Shown here in pieces: positions 25,775-34,496 of a stretch of 43,339 bases of DNA. The notes beneath the pieces were generated by a model that was not told where the DNA came from, ran no database searches, and saw only the letters and a program-made list of their open reading frames with translations. The stretch lies in assembly GCA_949319575.1 (NCBI GenBank), contig CASGHD010000183.1:1-43339 (forward strand), given 5' to 3'. Source of the DNA: an uncultured Anaerolineales bacterium. GTDB taxonomy: Bacteria; Chloroflexota; Anaerolineae; Anaerolineales; Villigracilaceae. Numbering within the stretch: position 1 is the first letter of the stretch; every line of letters begins with the position of its first letter. Both the position numbers and the translations under genes were made by a program.

Positions 25775-26710
25775 TCATGATGATTTTTTACCGGACGATG
25801 CGTCACGGGTCAATTCAAGGAAGATTTCCTCAAGGCTCATGCCCACCGGGCGGAACTCCAAAAGATCGTACCCGCCCTGGATAACCGCCTTCGCCACTTG
25901 CGGGCGGGAATCTTGACCGGAAGCGAATTCGAATTCGATCGACCCGTCCGCTTTGGCTTCCACGTCTTGCACGCCTTTGATCTTTTTGATCTTTGCCGGC
26001 AGGTCTTCTGATTCGCCGCGCACGCGCAGAATGACGCGCTGCGCGCCGGTCAGGCGTGATTGCAGGTTTTCAGGCGTATCCTCCGCGACGATCTTTCCTT
26101 TGTTGATGATGAGTACGCGATCGCAAATCTGCTGGGCTTCTGAGAGAATGTGCGTTGAGAAAAGCACTGTGCGATCCTTGCCGATGGCGCGGATCAACTC
26201 GCGGATTTCCACTACCTGGCTCGGGTCGAGTCCGATGGTGGGCTCATCCAGGATGATGACTTCGGGACGGTGAAGCAACGCTTGCGCCAGCCCCACGCGT
26301 TGACGCATGCCTTTGGAGAAACTGCCAATGAACGAGTTCGCGCGATTGCCCAAATTGACGCTTTCCAGAGCCTCAGCCGCCCGTTCTTCCGATTGAGGAA
26401 CGCGGCGAAGGTCTGCCATGAATTTCAGATAATCCTGCGCGGTCATATCGTTATAAAGTGGAACGGTTTCTGGCAGGTATCCGACGCGCTTGCGTACTTC
26501 CAATGAATCTTCCACCACGTCGTATCCGGCGACCGTCACCTCGCCTTCGGTGGGGGGCATGTACCCGGCCAGGATGCGCATGGTGGTGGTTTTTCCCGCG
26601 CCGTTCGGTCCTAGAAAGCCGACGATCTCTCCCTGTTTGGCGTCGAAACTAATGGAGTTCAGCGCCCGCCGCGATCCGTAATCCTTGATGAGTCCGTTGA
26701 CTTGTATCAT
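25775..26710 (-). CDS. ABC transporter ATP-binding protein (GldA-like)
   Basis: The 311 residues contain Walker A GPNGAGKT (34-41), the signature FSKGMRQRVGLAQALL, Walker B EVIILDEPT and the H-loop LFSTHILSE, followed by about 90 C-terminal residues typical of GldA/CcmA-like ATPases. The ATG at 26710 is taken because AGGAG lies seven bases before it; the frame stays open another 96 bases upstream, but that part has no coding character. First gene of the four-gene operon (ATPase, permease, GldG-like, DUF4340), preceded by a leader hairpin and a strong promoter. Confidence 0.94.
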   Translation of the reverse strand: MIQVNGLIKDYGSRRALNSISFDAKQGEIVGFLGPNGAGKTTTMRILAGYMPPTEGEVTVAGYDVVEDSLEVRKRVGYLPETVPLYNDMTAQDYLKFMADLRRVPQSEERAAEALESVNLGNRANSFIGSFSKGMRQRVGLAQALLHRPEVIILDEPTIGLDPSQVVEIRELIRAIGKDRTVLFSTHILSEAQQICDRVLIINKGKIVAEDTPENLQSRLTGAQRVILRVRGESEDLPAKIKKIKGVQDVEAKADGSIEFEFASGQDSRPQVAKAVIQGGYDLLEFRPVGMSLEEIFLELTRDASSGKKSS

Positions 26711-26745
26711 CGACTCTCCTCGTTTCGTGTGATGTGCGCACAAAC

Positions 26746-26778
26746 AAAAGGCACGCCTAGCCGGTGGGCAGCCGTGCC
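26746..26778 (-). promoter_or_regulatory. Leader hairpin with T-run in the ABC operon 5'UTR
   Basis: On the minus strand GGCACG (26778-26773) pairs with CGTGCC (26755-26750) around a GC-rich interior, and TTTTGTTTG follows. It lies about 13 to 41 bases downstream of the predicted transcript start and 35 bases before the Shine-Dalgarno, the position of an attenuator. Confidence 0.5.
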
Positions 26779-26797
26779 AATATTTGCAACGTAAAAT

Positions 26798-26826
26798 ACT
26801 ATACAAAAATCCTTAAACAGTGTCAA
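26798..26826 (-). promoter_or_regulatory. Strong sigma-70 promoter of the ABC operon
   Basis: Minus-strand TTGACA (26826-26821), a 17-bp spacer and TATAGT (26803-26798). The match to consensus is close. The start should be near 26791, giving a leader of about 80 bases. Confidence 0.85.
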
Positions 26827-26859
26827 GCGGGTAGTGAAGTTCTAACCAAACGCTAATTT

Positions 26860-27432
26860 TCAACGTAAAAAGAAATACCACACGCCGATCGCGCCAAGCG
26901 CGCAAATCATCAGGATAAGCAGCCCAGCCAGCGCGAGCGCCCAACCGTTTGAAGTGTCTGGCGCAATGCTTGGCGAAACAGGCAGGGGAGCGCGCGAGGC
27001 GCGTCGTGTCGTGTCCGCTGTTGGGTAACCGGCTGTAGTCGGCGCGGGTTGAGATTCTTCTTGCGAAACGCTCATCATGGCTTTCAAATAATCGGGCGTA
27101 TCGTTTTGGTTGCCGTCCAATGAACCCATGAATTGTTCATATTTCGCGCGCGCCTCCGGCGGAAGATCGTCGAGGCTGTTGTACGTTTTGCCATTCACAA
27201 CGAAGGTCACCCCGCCCATCAAGTTCGTTATTTGATTCTCGGCAATATCGGGTATTCCATTGTTGTTCGCGTCGGCAAATATATTGTTCAAGGATTGGAT
27301 CGGGTTTGCCGCGTTTGCAGGCGCGGCGCCGATATTCTTCATGACTTCTTCATAATTTCTGCGCACATCCTCGGGCATTTCATTCACGCTGTTATAGGCC
27401 TTGCCGTCTATCACGATTCTTTGCGGGTTCAT
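26860..27432 (-). CDS. Tail-anchored protein with a duplicated domain and DxNxNxxPD loops
   Basis: The 190 residues hold two similar units: VIDGKAYNSVNEMPEDVRRNYE (about 7-28) and VVNGKTYNSLDDLPPEARAKYE (about 78-99). Each is followed by an acidic loop, DANNNGIPD (54-62) and DGNQNDTPD (106-114), of the kind that binds calcium in thrombospondin type 3-like and dockerin-like repeats. A Pro/Ser/Thr linker leads to a C-terminal helix (about 168-187) ending YFFLR, so it is probably held in the membrane by its tail. GGAGG before the ATG at 27432 selects this start over an upstream in-frame one. Not a family I can name; the calcium idea is inference. Confidence 0.8.
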   Translation of the reverse strand: MNPQRIVIDGKAYNSVNEMPEDVRRNYEEVMKNIGAAPANAANPIQSLNNIFADANNNGIPDIAENQITNLMGGVTFVVNGKTYNSLDDLPPEARAKYEQFMGSLDGNQNDTPDYLKAMMSVSQEESQPAPTTAGYPTADTTRRASRAPLPVSPSIAPDTSNGWALALAGLLILMICALGAIGVWYFFLR

Positions 27433-27529
27433 ATTGCCTCCGATTCCATTGGCTGATTTTATCATTTGCTGTACACTTCATGGAATGAAGTGATTGCATC
27501 TTCTAGGGCGCAAAGCCATAGGGCGCGCG

Positions 27530-27582
27530 GAGTTTTTGAGATTCCTTCTCAGAGGTCTCAGCGTTCTCTGTGGCTAAGAAAT
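27530..27582. repeat. CTCAGAG / CACAGAG-type dispersed repeat
   Basis: Contains GAGATTCCTTCTCAGAGG, CTCAGCGTTCTCTGTGGCTAAG. The words match, in opposite sense, the 42737-42806 element (TTAGCCACAGAG ... CTCAGAGTTCTCTGCG). It lies just upstream of the alaX-type gene. Confidence 0.55.
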
Positions 27583-27611
27583 TGCCCTCTGCTCATCCGA
27601 ATGGAGATTCC

Positions 27612-28331
27612 ATGACCGACTTGCTCTATCAAACCGACAGCTACCTTCAAGAATTTGACGCCACAATTATCAGCATAATGCCTGAGGAACGGGCGGTTGC
27701 TTTAGACCGTTCCGCGTTTTATCCCGGCGGCGGAGGACAACCCTGCGATTTTGGCTCGCTGATGATTGCCGGTGTTCTGTATCCGGTGGAAAAGGTGAAG
27801 AAACAGGGCGGTGAGATCCTGCACTTTCTTGGCGGAGCCGCGCCGTTGCCCTCCATAGGCGCCGCTTCACACGGGACCTTGGACTGGATCCGCCGACACA
27901 AACTTATGCGCGCTCATACAGCCTTGCATGTGCTGTGCGGGACGATTTTTCGCGATTATGGCGCACAGGTGACAGGCGGGAATATGGAACCTTTGAAAGG
28001 GCATTTGGATTTTGAATTTGCCACCATGCGCGGGGAGCTGGTGCGAGAGATCGAAATCGCCATCAACAAAGAAGTGAAGGAGGCGCGGGAGATCCGAGTA
28101 AAAATCCTCCCGCGAGAAGAAGCGTTTCAAATCCCTGATTTGATTCGGACGAAGATCAATCTGTTGCCCGAGGGAATCGCCCAGGTTCGGACAGTTGAGA
28201 TCGTCGGGTTGGATTTGCAGGCAGACGGCGGCACCCACGCGCGCAACACCAGCGAGGTGGGGACGATCCGCGTGGCAGATTACAAAAGCAAGGGTGCGAT
28301 CAACAAAAGAATTTACATTGAAGTTGAATAA
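27612..28331 (+). CDS. AlaX-type trans-editing hydrolase (alanyl-tRNA editing protein)
   Basis: The 239 residues match the AlaX family, which removes serine or glycine wrongly attached to tRNA-Ala. The N-terminal part has AFYPGGGGQPCD (35-46), and the editing site has His102 and His106 in RAHTALH and His209 in DGGTHARNTSEVG. The zinc-binding cysteine that often precedes GGTH is aspartate (Asp205) here, so metal binding may be altered; this occurs in part of the family as I recall it, but I cannot check. GGAG seven bases before the ATG at 27612 selects this start over one 42 bases upstream. Confidence 0.9.
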   Translation: MTDLLYQTDSYLQEFDATIISIMPEERAVALDRSAFYPGGGGQPCDFGSLMIAGVLYPVEKVKKQGGEILHFLGGAAPLPSIGAASHGTLDWIRRHKLMRAHTALHVLCGTIFRDYGAQVTGGNMEPLKGHLDFEFATMRGELVREIEIAINKEVKEAREIRVKILPREEAFQIPDLIRTKINLLPEGIAQVRTVEIVGLDLQADGGTHARNTSEVGTIRVADYKSKGAINKRIYIEVE

Positions 28332-28626
28332 TCGCGGCTGAGCGCGAGTTCTTGACGCAGTTGCACTGTGTCAAGGCAGGCGGCGCGATTTGCCAGGCAT
28401 TTCGAGCTGTCGCCTGAACTTTCGTGGAGTACTTGAATTGAATAATCAGGGCTTAGCCGTTTTAGCCGTTAGTTTCTACCGCGCAAACGTAGCCTCCGGT
28501 GAAAAAAAGACAGATACCCGCTATCGCAAAGTGTCTGTCTTTTTTAATCGCTTGGCTTTCAATATCTAACTTTTTATACGTTCACTTCAGGAAGCGCCGC
28601 TTTGCCGCGAGCGCGTTGTGTTGGGG
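28332..28626. other. Spacer between convergent genes
   Basis: No gene is supported. It has short repeated words (TTGAATAATC.GGGCT/GCGGCT at 28324 and 28438; AGCCGTTTTAGCCGTTAG), and a bidirectional terminator at 28503-28545. Confidence 0.6.
28503..28545. terminator. Bidirectional intrinsic terminator
   Basis: A perfect 12-bp stem: AAAAAAGACAGA (28503-28514) with TCTGTCTTTTTT (28534-28545). A-run and T-run flank it on the two sides, so it can end transcripts from the alaX-type gene (+) and the TIGR03663 gene (-). Confidence 0.9.
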
Positions 28627-31600
28627 CTATGGCAAGGTGAACCGCAAGATTCGGTTGTTGCCGGTGTCTGCCACCCAGACGAACCCAAGAGGGTCGACGG
28701 CAATTCCAGAGGTTAATCCGAATTGCTCAAGTCCCGTCCCAAAATCGCCCCAGGTGCGGACGAATTCACCGGTGGAAGTAAATTCGATTACGCGGTACCC
28801 CTCCGGGTCGGTAATGAACACGTGGTTATCGCCTCCCACAGCGATATAGGGCTTATTGTCCAGCGATTGACCGAACCAGCCGTTTACATCCCATTGGGCG
28901 AGCGGCAGGTAGAGCAGTTCGGTTCCCTCGGTGGGGATGAAGGATTGAATGCGCTGGTTCCACGTGTCGGTGACGTAGACAACGCCATCGCTTCCTACGG
29001 CGACGTCAACCGGCTCGTCAAACTGACCGGGGTCGAATCCCCCGGAGCCAAATTCGGTCAGGTAGTTCCCGTCCTTATCGTACACAACGATACGCTTGTT
29101 GCCGGTGTCTGCCACAAAAACGCGCCCTTTCAAATCCACCGCAATGCCGCGAGGTCCCCAGAGGAAATAATTCGAGTCAGGAAACTCCGGCGCGGGCTGA
29201 CCAAATTGCCCCCAGGTTTTGATCGGGGTTCCATCGTTGGTAAATTTTTGAACGCGGTGATTCCACGTGTCTGTCACGTACACCGAGCCATCAGGACCAA
29301 CGGCAACGCCCCATGGTTCATTGAACGCGCCAATCGGCGCCTCGCCCTGCGCGAGATCGGCGAAACTGCCCCATTCGTCCAATAGGCTTCCATCTGCGGC
29401 GATGCGCAGGATGCGGTGGTTGCGAGAATCGGCAATGTAGAGATCGCCGTCTTTGCCAACGGCAAGTCCGCGGGGCGCGTTCAAGCCAAGCGGCGCATAC
29501 CGGTCGGATGTGAAGATTTGGCTTGCGCTGATAATTTGCGCGCCCGCTTCGTATGGATCGACCGCCAGCGGCGTATCGGAAGGACCGACGCCGTAATTCC
29601 AGATCTGCGAGGCAACATCTTTGCGCACGTAGAGTCGCATCTGGTCGGCAGGATCCCAGGTGGTGAGTGTCATTCTGCTATTGCCTGTCGCTTGCGCGTA
29701 ACGCGTGTAATCGCGGTCAAACCAAATATCAAAGATACCCGCGCGGATTTCGGGGTTGGTAATGGCGTTGAGCGCGCGGGTCTTGTCCAGCCCGAAGTAA
29801 TCCTGGTTGGGCCACCACATGCGGATGTAATCAAAGCGATAGAATCCATCGCCGAGCGCGGCATCGATCTTGTCGAAGTTCTTCTGGTCCACGATCACTG
29901 CGACCGCTTCCCGCAGGGCGCGCGTGGGCTGATCGAACGAACGTTGCGCTGTAAAATCGCGCAGATACCAAACGACGGGCCAGGATACGCCGGTGTCCGG
30001 CGCGCTGGCGTCATAGGCAATGATCGCGTTCAAACCGCCGGTGGTGCGTTCTGAAATTTCAGATACTTGATGAAGGACGTCTTTGACCCCGCCTGCGCCG
30101 TGCGCATAGACGAGATATTCGGTCGCGTCGTTGTAGTTGATATAGTTTGCGCGGAACGAAGTGCGGGCGGTTTGCACAGCGAGTAAGCCGAAGAGCGCCA
30201 GCGCAACGAACTCGACCAGGGGAGTTTTTCTTGGTAGGCGCGAGATCCAAATCAAACCGGCGATGCTTGCGAGTAATCCAGCGAACGTTCCTCCGAATTT
30301 CCACCCGTAGGAGGCGATCATCGCGGGATCACTTGCGCCGGCAGTTTGCGCCTGCATTAATTGCGCGCCATTGAGTATGCTGGAACTGGCGGCAACGAAT
30401 AGGGTGAGGAGCAAGCCCACAACCAGGAGACTCGCAACATCCTTTTGTGTCAGTATAAACAACAGCACAGCCGAGCCAAGCGCAATCACAAGCGGAAAGA
30501 TGAATGCCGACGTAGCTTGAAGTTGATCGAGGCTGGTACCCTGAAATGGGGGAGTGGGGCCGTAAGCGGATCGCAGGATATTGAAAAACGCGATACAAAA
30601 TACCGTCAAAACAAGGATGACAAGAGCCGACTGCCAGGGCGATGATTCATCGCTGAGTTTTCCCGCAATCGATTCGATGACCTGCCCGATTCCCCAACCG
30701 GTCAGTAGAATCATGGGCCATGCCATGTGATACGTCAGCCAGGGCATTTTCTCGCCGGCAACCGAGAAAGCGATAATGCTGGTTGCCGACCACAACAACA
30801 GCAGGCTGAACATGGTGACGAAGGCGAGCCCTTGCGGTTGTTCTTCAGCGGATTCGGCGGCTGGCTCGGAACTCTCAAGGAGAGTCTCCGCTTCTGTCGC
30901 GGGCGCGGTTTGTTGCGGTTTAACGCTGAATATTTTCTTGAACCCAAGCCATGTTGCAAACATAGCGCCCAGCGCGGGAAGAAATTCATACACGGGAATC
31001 TGTACAAGCCAATAGAAATAACTCGGCTGACCGCCGCGTTCCACGCCTTGTTGAACGATCCAATATCCGAGCGAGCCAACAATGCCGGTGAAAAAGCCCG
31101 CGGGATTAGTGAACACGGTGGTGTAAAGGATGGTAAAGACTCCCCAGTACAACGCGCCGTATTTCCACCAGTCGCGATTCCAGAACATGCCGATCACGAT
31201 GGAAAGGATTAGGAAGAGCGCGACGAAACCACCAATGATCCAGAGCGCGGTTGCGTTGAGCGTTTGCACCTGCGCCGCCTCTGTAGGAATGGTCACGCGC
31301 AACCAGGGTTCCAGCCATTTGATGGGAAAGGGCGTTGCCATCGGAAGCACGAAGGTGCCCAACAGGATCATCAATCCAAAAGCGCGATCCGTGCGCAGGT
31401 TTGGCAGTTTTCCTGATTGAAAGACGTGAATCAGAAAATAGAATCCCAGGAATAGAAACGCTTGCGCCGTATAGATGAAGGCGGTTTCTTTCGAAGTGAA
31501 GTGCAGAAGGGTTGCAACAGTTACAAGATATAGATATTTTTTCTCGCCGACTTCCAAATAACGGAGAATGGAATACAGCAATAAGATCCCCGAGAACCCA

Positions 31601-32046
31601 ACGAACGACTCGTTGCGAACATAACGCCCGTAGTAGAGCATATACGGCGAGATGACCATGAGCAGGGCGGCGACGATCATGCCCCAATTGCCGAGGTACC
31701 TGCGCCAATACCAAACCATCCAGACTGTGGCAATGCTGAACAATACGGCAGGGATGCGCGCCGTGAAATCCGATACGCCGAACAGAAAATACGTCAATGC
31801 GATGATGTGGAATTGGTAGGGTCCATGCATCATCGGCGCGTGCTGGTAGCCCTGCCCGCGATAAAGGAGCCACGAAAAATAGGTGTGCAGGCTCTCGTCG
31901 TGACTCATTACGCGCGCTTCGAGATCGTAAAAGCGGGTAAAGATTGCCAGGAGAATGATCCCCGCAAATAAAACGATTTCATTGGTTATTGCAGGCAGGG
32001 AGGAGTGTATGGGTCTGTGGAGCCAGGGAAGTTTTTCATTATTCAT
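28627..32046 (-). CDS. TIGR03663-family (Agl23-like) membrane protein fused to a six-blade NHL propeller
   Basis: This 1139-residue protein starts with a GT-C-like membrane part of about sixteen helices. The first outer loop has VMSHDESLHTYFSW (catalytic-type Asp50-Glu51) and QHAPMMHGPYQFH (68-80), the signature of TIGR03663, a family linked to archaeal Agl23 and protein glycosylation. From about residue 850 six NHL repeats follow (for example GLAVGKDGDLYIADSRNHRI, GVAVGPDGSVYVTDTWNHRV, GIAVDPLGFVWVADTGNNRI), a six-blade beta-propeller outside the cell that could bind protein or glycan. A soluble region (about 690-850) joins them. The gene stands alone behind a terminator. Sugar transfer is inferred from family. 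Confidence 0.88.
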   Translation of the reverse strand: MNNEKLPWLHRPIHSSLPAITNEIVLFAGIILLAIFTRFYDLEARVMSHDESLHTYFSWLLYRGQGYQHAPMMHGPYQFHIIALTYFLFGVSDFTARIPAVLFSIATVWMVWYWRRYLGNWGMIVAALLMVISPYMLYYGRYVRNESFVGFSGILLLYSILRYLEVGEKKYLYLVTVATLLHFTSKETAFIYTAQAFLFLGFYFLIHVFQSGKLPNLRTDRAFGLMILLGTFVLPMATPFPIKWLEPWLRVTIPTEAAQVQTLNATALWIIGGFVALFLILSIVIGMFWNRDWWKYGALYWGVFTILYTTVFTNPAGFFTGIVGSLGYWIVQQGVERGGQPSYFYWLVQIPVYEFLPALGAMFATWLGFKKIFSVKPQQTAPATEAETLLESSEPAAESAEEQPQGLAFVTMFSLLLLWSATSIIAFSVAGEKMPWLTYHMAWPMILLTGWGIGQVIESIAGKLSDESSPWQSALVILVLTVFCIAFFNILRSAYGPTPPFQGTSLDQLQATSAFIFPLVIALGSAVLLFILTQKDVASLLVVGLLLTLFVAASSSILNGAQLMQAQTAGASDPAMIASYGWKFGGTFAGLLASIAGLIWISRLPRKTPLVEFVALALFGLLAVQTARTSFRANYINYNDATEYLVYAHGAGGVKDVLHQVSEISERTTGGLNAIIAYDASAPDTGVSWPVVWYLRDFTAQRSFDQPTRALREAVAVIVDQKNFDKIDAALGDGFYRFDYIRMWWPNQDYFGLDKTRALNAITNPEIRAGIFDIWFDRDYTRYAQATGNSRMTLTTWDPADQMRLYVRKDVASQIWNYGVGPSDTPLAVDPYEAGAQIISASQIFTSDRYAPLGLNAPRGLAVGKDGDLYIADSRNHRILRIAADGSLLDEWGSFADLAQGEAPIGAFNEPWGVAVGPDGSVYVTDTWNHRVQKFTNDGTPIKTWGQFGQPAPEFPDSNYFLWGPRGIAVDLKGRVFVADTGNKRIVVYDKDGNYLTEFGSGGFDPGQFDEPVDVAVGSDGVVYVTDTWNQRIQSFIPTEGTELLYLPLAQWDVNGWFGQSLDNKPYIAVGGDNHVFITDPEGYRVIEFTSTGEFVRTWGDFGTGLEQFGLTSGIAVDPLGFVWVADTGNNRILRFTLP

Positions 32047-32131
32047 ATTGGTTTAGTTTCCATATAATTTGGTGACTTATACTTCAAGTGTTTGGTTCTG
32101 ACAAGTTTGCCTGTAATTCTCCGTTAATGAT

Positions 32132-32797
32132 TCAAGAGTCGGGGGTATTGGCGGCGCTCTCAAAATAGGGAGTGATGGTAAAGGCGCTGGTGAAAGGCAG
32201 GGTTGAGTTGGCGGGGGTGGAATTGCACGCGGGGATGTTCAATCTCGAGCCAGATGGAAGAGCGTGGCTTTGCAAATCATTTCTTTCGCGGATTTTCTCC
32301 ACCGAAACTCCAAACCTCTTTGCCACGCTGGCAAGCGTATCGCCCGCTTTTGTAACGTATAAAATATCCGGGCAAACTACTGTGGCAGATATTGAGTTGG
32401 TCGCGGTCAGCGAAGGCGTTGGGATGATCGCCGGCGCTTGATGCGCTGGAACGTCGGGGGGATTTTTCTGCGCGGACTGGAAAATGAATAGCGCCAGTGA
32501 AACCACCAATGCGCTTACCGCCGCAAGCCGGAATGCCACGTGGTAGGCTGGTCGTACTGCCTCTCGTTTGCCTGCCTGTTTGATGTGCTCGATTGAAACA
32601 GGGAGGTGGCGCGCATTCCATCGATTCATCATGGACTGGCGAATCGTACTCTCCAGGGCGCGCAACTCATCTGTGTACACTTTGCACGACGGGCAACCCC
32701 TGACATGCTCCAGCATCAAAGCGCGTTCGTCGGCGAGCAATGCATCGTCTGCATTTCGTTGAATCAGCGCGCGAATTTCTTTATGCGTTTCTAACAT
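32132..32797 (-). CDS. Zinc-finger anti-sigma factor with extracytoplasmic LysM domain
   Basis: The 221 residues have an N-terminal zinc-binding anti-sigma motif with His31, Cys35 and Cys38 (HVRGCPSC), one helix (about 88-106) and an outer LysM domain (about 145-192, LYVTKAGDTLASVAKRFGVS .. LPSGSRLNIPAC). LysM binds N-acetylglucosamine polymers such as peptidoglycan, so the protein could hold the sigma factor in the cytoplasm while sensing the cell wall. It follows the ECF sigma gene by one base on the same strand. Confidence 0.9.
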   Translation of the reverse strand: MLETHKEIRALIQRNADDALLADERALMLEHVRGCPSCKVYTDELRALESTIRQSMMNRWNARHLPVSIEHIKQAGKREAVRPAYHVAFRLAAVSALVVSLALFIFQSAQKNPPDVPAHQAPAIIPTPSLTATNSISATVVCPDILYVTKAGDTLASVAKRFGVSVEKIRERNDLQSHALPSGSRLNIPACNSTPANSTLPFTSAFTITPYFESAANTPDS

Positions 32798-32798
32798 G

Positions 32799-33293
32799 TC
32801 AGTCTCTTTGTAAGCCTGTCAGGGCGTCCCGCAGACGCTCGCGCGCGGTGTGCAGTCTGGAATGGACGGTCCCTTCACTGAGCGAGAGTATTTCCGCGAT
32901 CTCTCGCGAAGACAGGTCTTGAAAATACCTCAACACCATAACCATGCGATGCTTTTCGTCCAACTCGTTCAGCGCGTTCCAAATGGCTGTTTCTTTTTCG
33001 TTTTGAATAACGGACTCTTCAAGGGTTGGCTGTTTTTGCGTTTCAAACTGGAACACAACGGTTAGCGCGTTTCGCAGTTTTTCCAGTACTTTTCGCTTGC
33101 GCAACCAGCTTCGGCTTGCATTTACAGCGATTGTGAAAAGCCATGCCTGGAGCGAGGATTTTTCTTGATACTTTGACAACACTTTCAGCGCCGCGATAAA
33201 CGTATCTTGAGTCGCTTCATGGGCTTCGCTTGGATCCTGTAAAATGGATAGCGTCAATCGAAATACATCCGTTTCATGCTGGCGCACAAACAC
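32799..33293 (-). CDS. ECF sigma-70 factor, partner of the LysM anti-sigma
   Basis: The 164 residues show ECF regions 2 (EATQDTFIAALKVLSKYQ, LQAWLFTIAVNASRSWLRKRK) and 4 (LDEKHRMVMVLRYFQDLSSREIAEILSLSEGTVHSRLHTARERL). The start is GTG at 33293; an in-frame TAA lies 12 bases upstream, so no longer protein is possible. The usual first helix of ECF factors is about 20 residues longer, so this N-terminus is short or the start region has been changed. It likely responds to envelope stress sensed by the downstream anti-sigma. Confidence 0.9.
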   Translation of the reverse strand: MFVRQHETDVFRLTLSILQDPSEAHEATQDTFIAALKVLSKYQEKSSLQAWLFTIAVNASRSWLRKRKVLEKLRNALTVVFQFETQKQPTLEESVIQNEKETAIWNALNELDEKHRMVMVLRYFQDLSSREIAEILSLSEGTVHSRLHTARERLRDALTGLQRD

Positions 33294-33404
33294 CCTGTGA
33301 AATTAACGAGCGTGGGGACAAAAACCTTCATTTGTTCGCTGCCGATCTTGCGCGTAGTCAATTATCACTCTATTCCCTGCCTACCGCGAGCGGATAGTCT
33401 GACT

Positions 33405-34496
33405 TCAAACAGACCCAGCCAACTGACCGCACCCCGCGTGGATATCAATCCCGCGCCTCATGCGGATCGTGCATGGAATCCCAGCCTGCTCCAACGTCTC
33501 TTTGAACTTTGCCGCCCGTTCGCGTGACGTGGCTTGACCGTTATATCCCGTAGTGGGGTTGAGGGGAATAGCGTTGACGTGGCACATCAATCCTTTGAGC
33601 CGCGCCGCGAGTTTCTTTGCCACCTCAGGTGAATCGTTGACGCCGTGAATCAGCGCCCACTCAAATGTGATGCGGCGATGTGTTTGCTCGACATAATATT
33701 TGCAGGCTTCGATCACATCATTAATTTTATAGCGCTTGTTGACGGGCAGCATTGCGACACGCGACTCATCGTCCGCCGCGTGGAGGGAGATGGCGAGGTT
33801 CACTTGTCGCTTCTCGTCTGCGAAACGCCGAATTTGCGGAACCAGTCCCACCGTCGAGATGGTGAAGCGGCGCGCGCCGAAGTTGAATCCCTCCGCGTCG
33901 TTAAGTCGGTCTATGGCTTCCATCGTATTGTCGTAATTGTGGAACGGCTCGCCCATGCCCATGAGGACGATGTTGGTAACAACTTCGTTCTTTTGTTTCA
34001 ACATGCGCGCGTAAAACAAAACCTGCGCGATGATCTCGCCGCTCGAAAGGTGACGCTTGAATCCCATCTGCCCCGTCGCGCAGAAGACACATCCCATCGC
34101 GCAACCCGCTTGCGTGGAGATGCAAAGCGTGCGGCGATTCTTCGCGCCGCGTAAATTCTCGCTGTTCGGAGCGGATGCTTTGATCTGCGGATTATCCGCC
34201 GGGTCGCCATATTTCATCAACACGGCTTCGATCAAATTCTTGTCGGGCATTTCAAACAGAGTTTTGCGCGTGAAGCCGTCGGATGAATCGAGGTAAGTTT
34301 TCACTTTGAACGGAGCAAAGGTCACATGCTCCGCAAGTTTCTCGCGCAGCGACTTGGATAGATTCGTAAATTGCTCAGGCGAATCGTACAGATGTTGATA
34401 CAGTCCCTGCCAGATCTGCTTGGCGCGATAGGCGGGTTCGTCCCATTCTTTTAATACGTTTGTGAGAGAGGTAAAGTCTAAATCATAAATGAGCAT
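33405..34496 (-). CDS. rlmN: 23S rRNA A2503-C2 / tRNA A37 methyltransferase RlmN
   Basis: The 363 residues match radical-SAM RlmN. The cluster cysteines are Cys132, Cys136 and Cys139 (CAMGCVFCATGQMGF); the two catalytic cysteines are Cys125 (RRTLCIST) and Cys356 (HAGCGQL). GMGEPFHNYDN and ISLHAADDESR are also typical. It methylates A2503 of 23S rRNA, and in some bacteria A37 of tRNAs. A short hydrophilic stretch (about 104-120) before the first cysteine appears longer than usual. Single gene; no terminator seen. Confidence 0.96.
   Translation of the reverse strand: MLIYDLDFTSLTNVLKEWDEPAYRAKQIWQGLYQHLYDSPEQFTNLSKSLREKLAEHVTFAPFKVKTYLDSSDGFTRKTLFEMPDKNLIEAVLMKYGDPADNPQIKASAPNSENLRGAKNRRTLCISTQAGCAMGCVFCATGQMGFKRHLSSGEIIAQVLFYARMLKQKNEVVTNIVLMGMGEPFHNYDNTMEAIDRLNDAEGFNFGARRFTISTVGLVPQIRRFADEKRQVNLAISLHAADDESRVAMLPVNKRYKINDVIEACKYYVEQTHRRITFEWALIHGVNDSPEVAKKLAARLKGLMCHVNAIPLNPTTGYNGQATSRERAAKFKETLEQAGIPCTIRMRRGIDIHAGCGQLAGSV

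Noticed and set aside
26711..26806. N-terminal extension of the ABC ATPase
   Set aside because: It would overlap the promoter and leader hairpin; AGGAG supports the ATG at 26710.
28723..30054. Two long frames antisense to the NHL and C-terminal part of the TIGR03663 protein
   Set aside because: Shadows produced by regular codon use in the propeller repeats.
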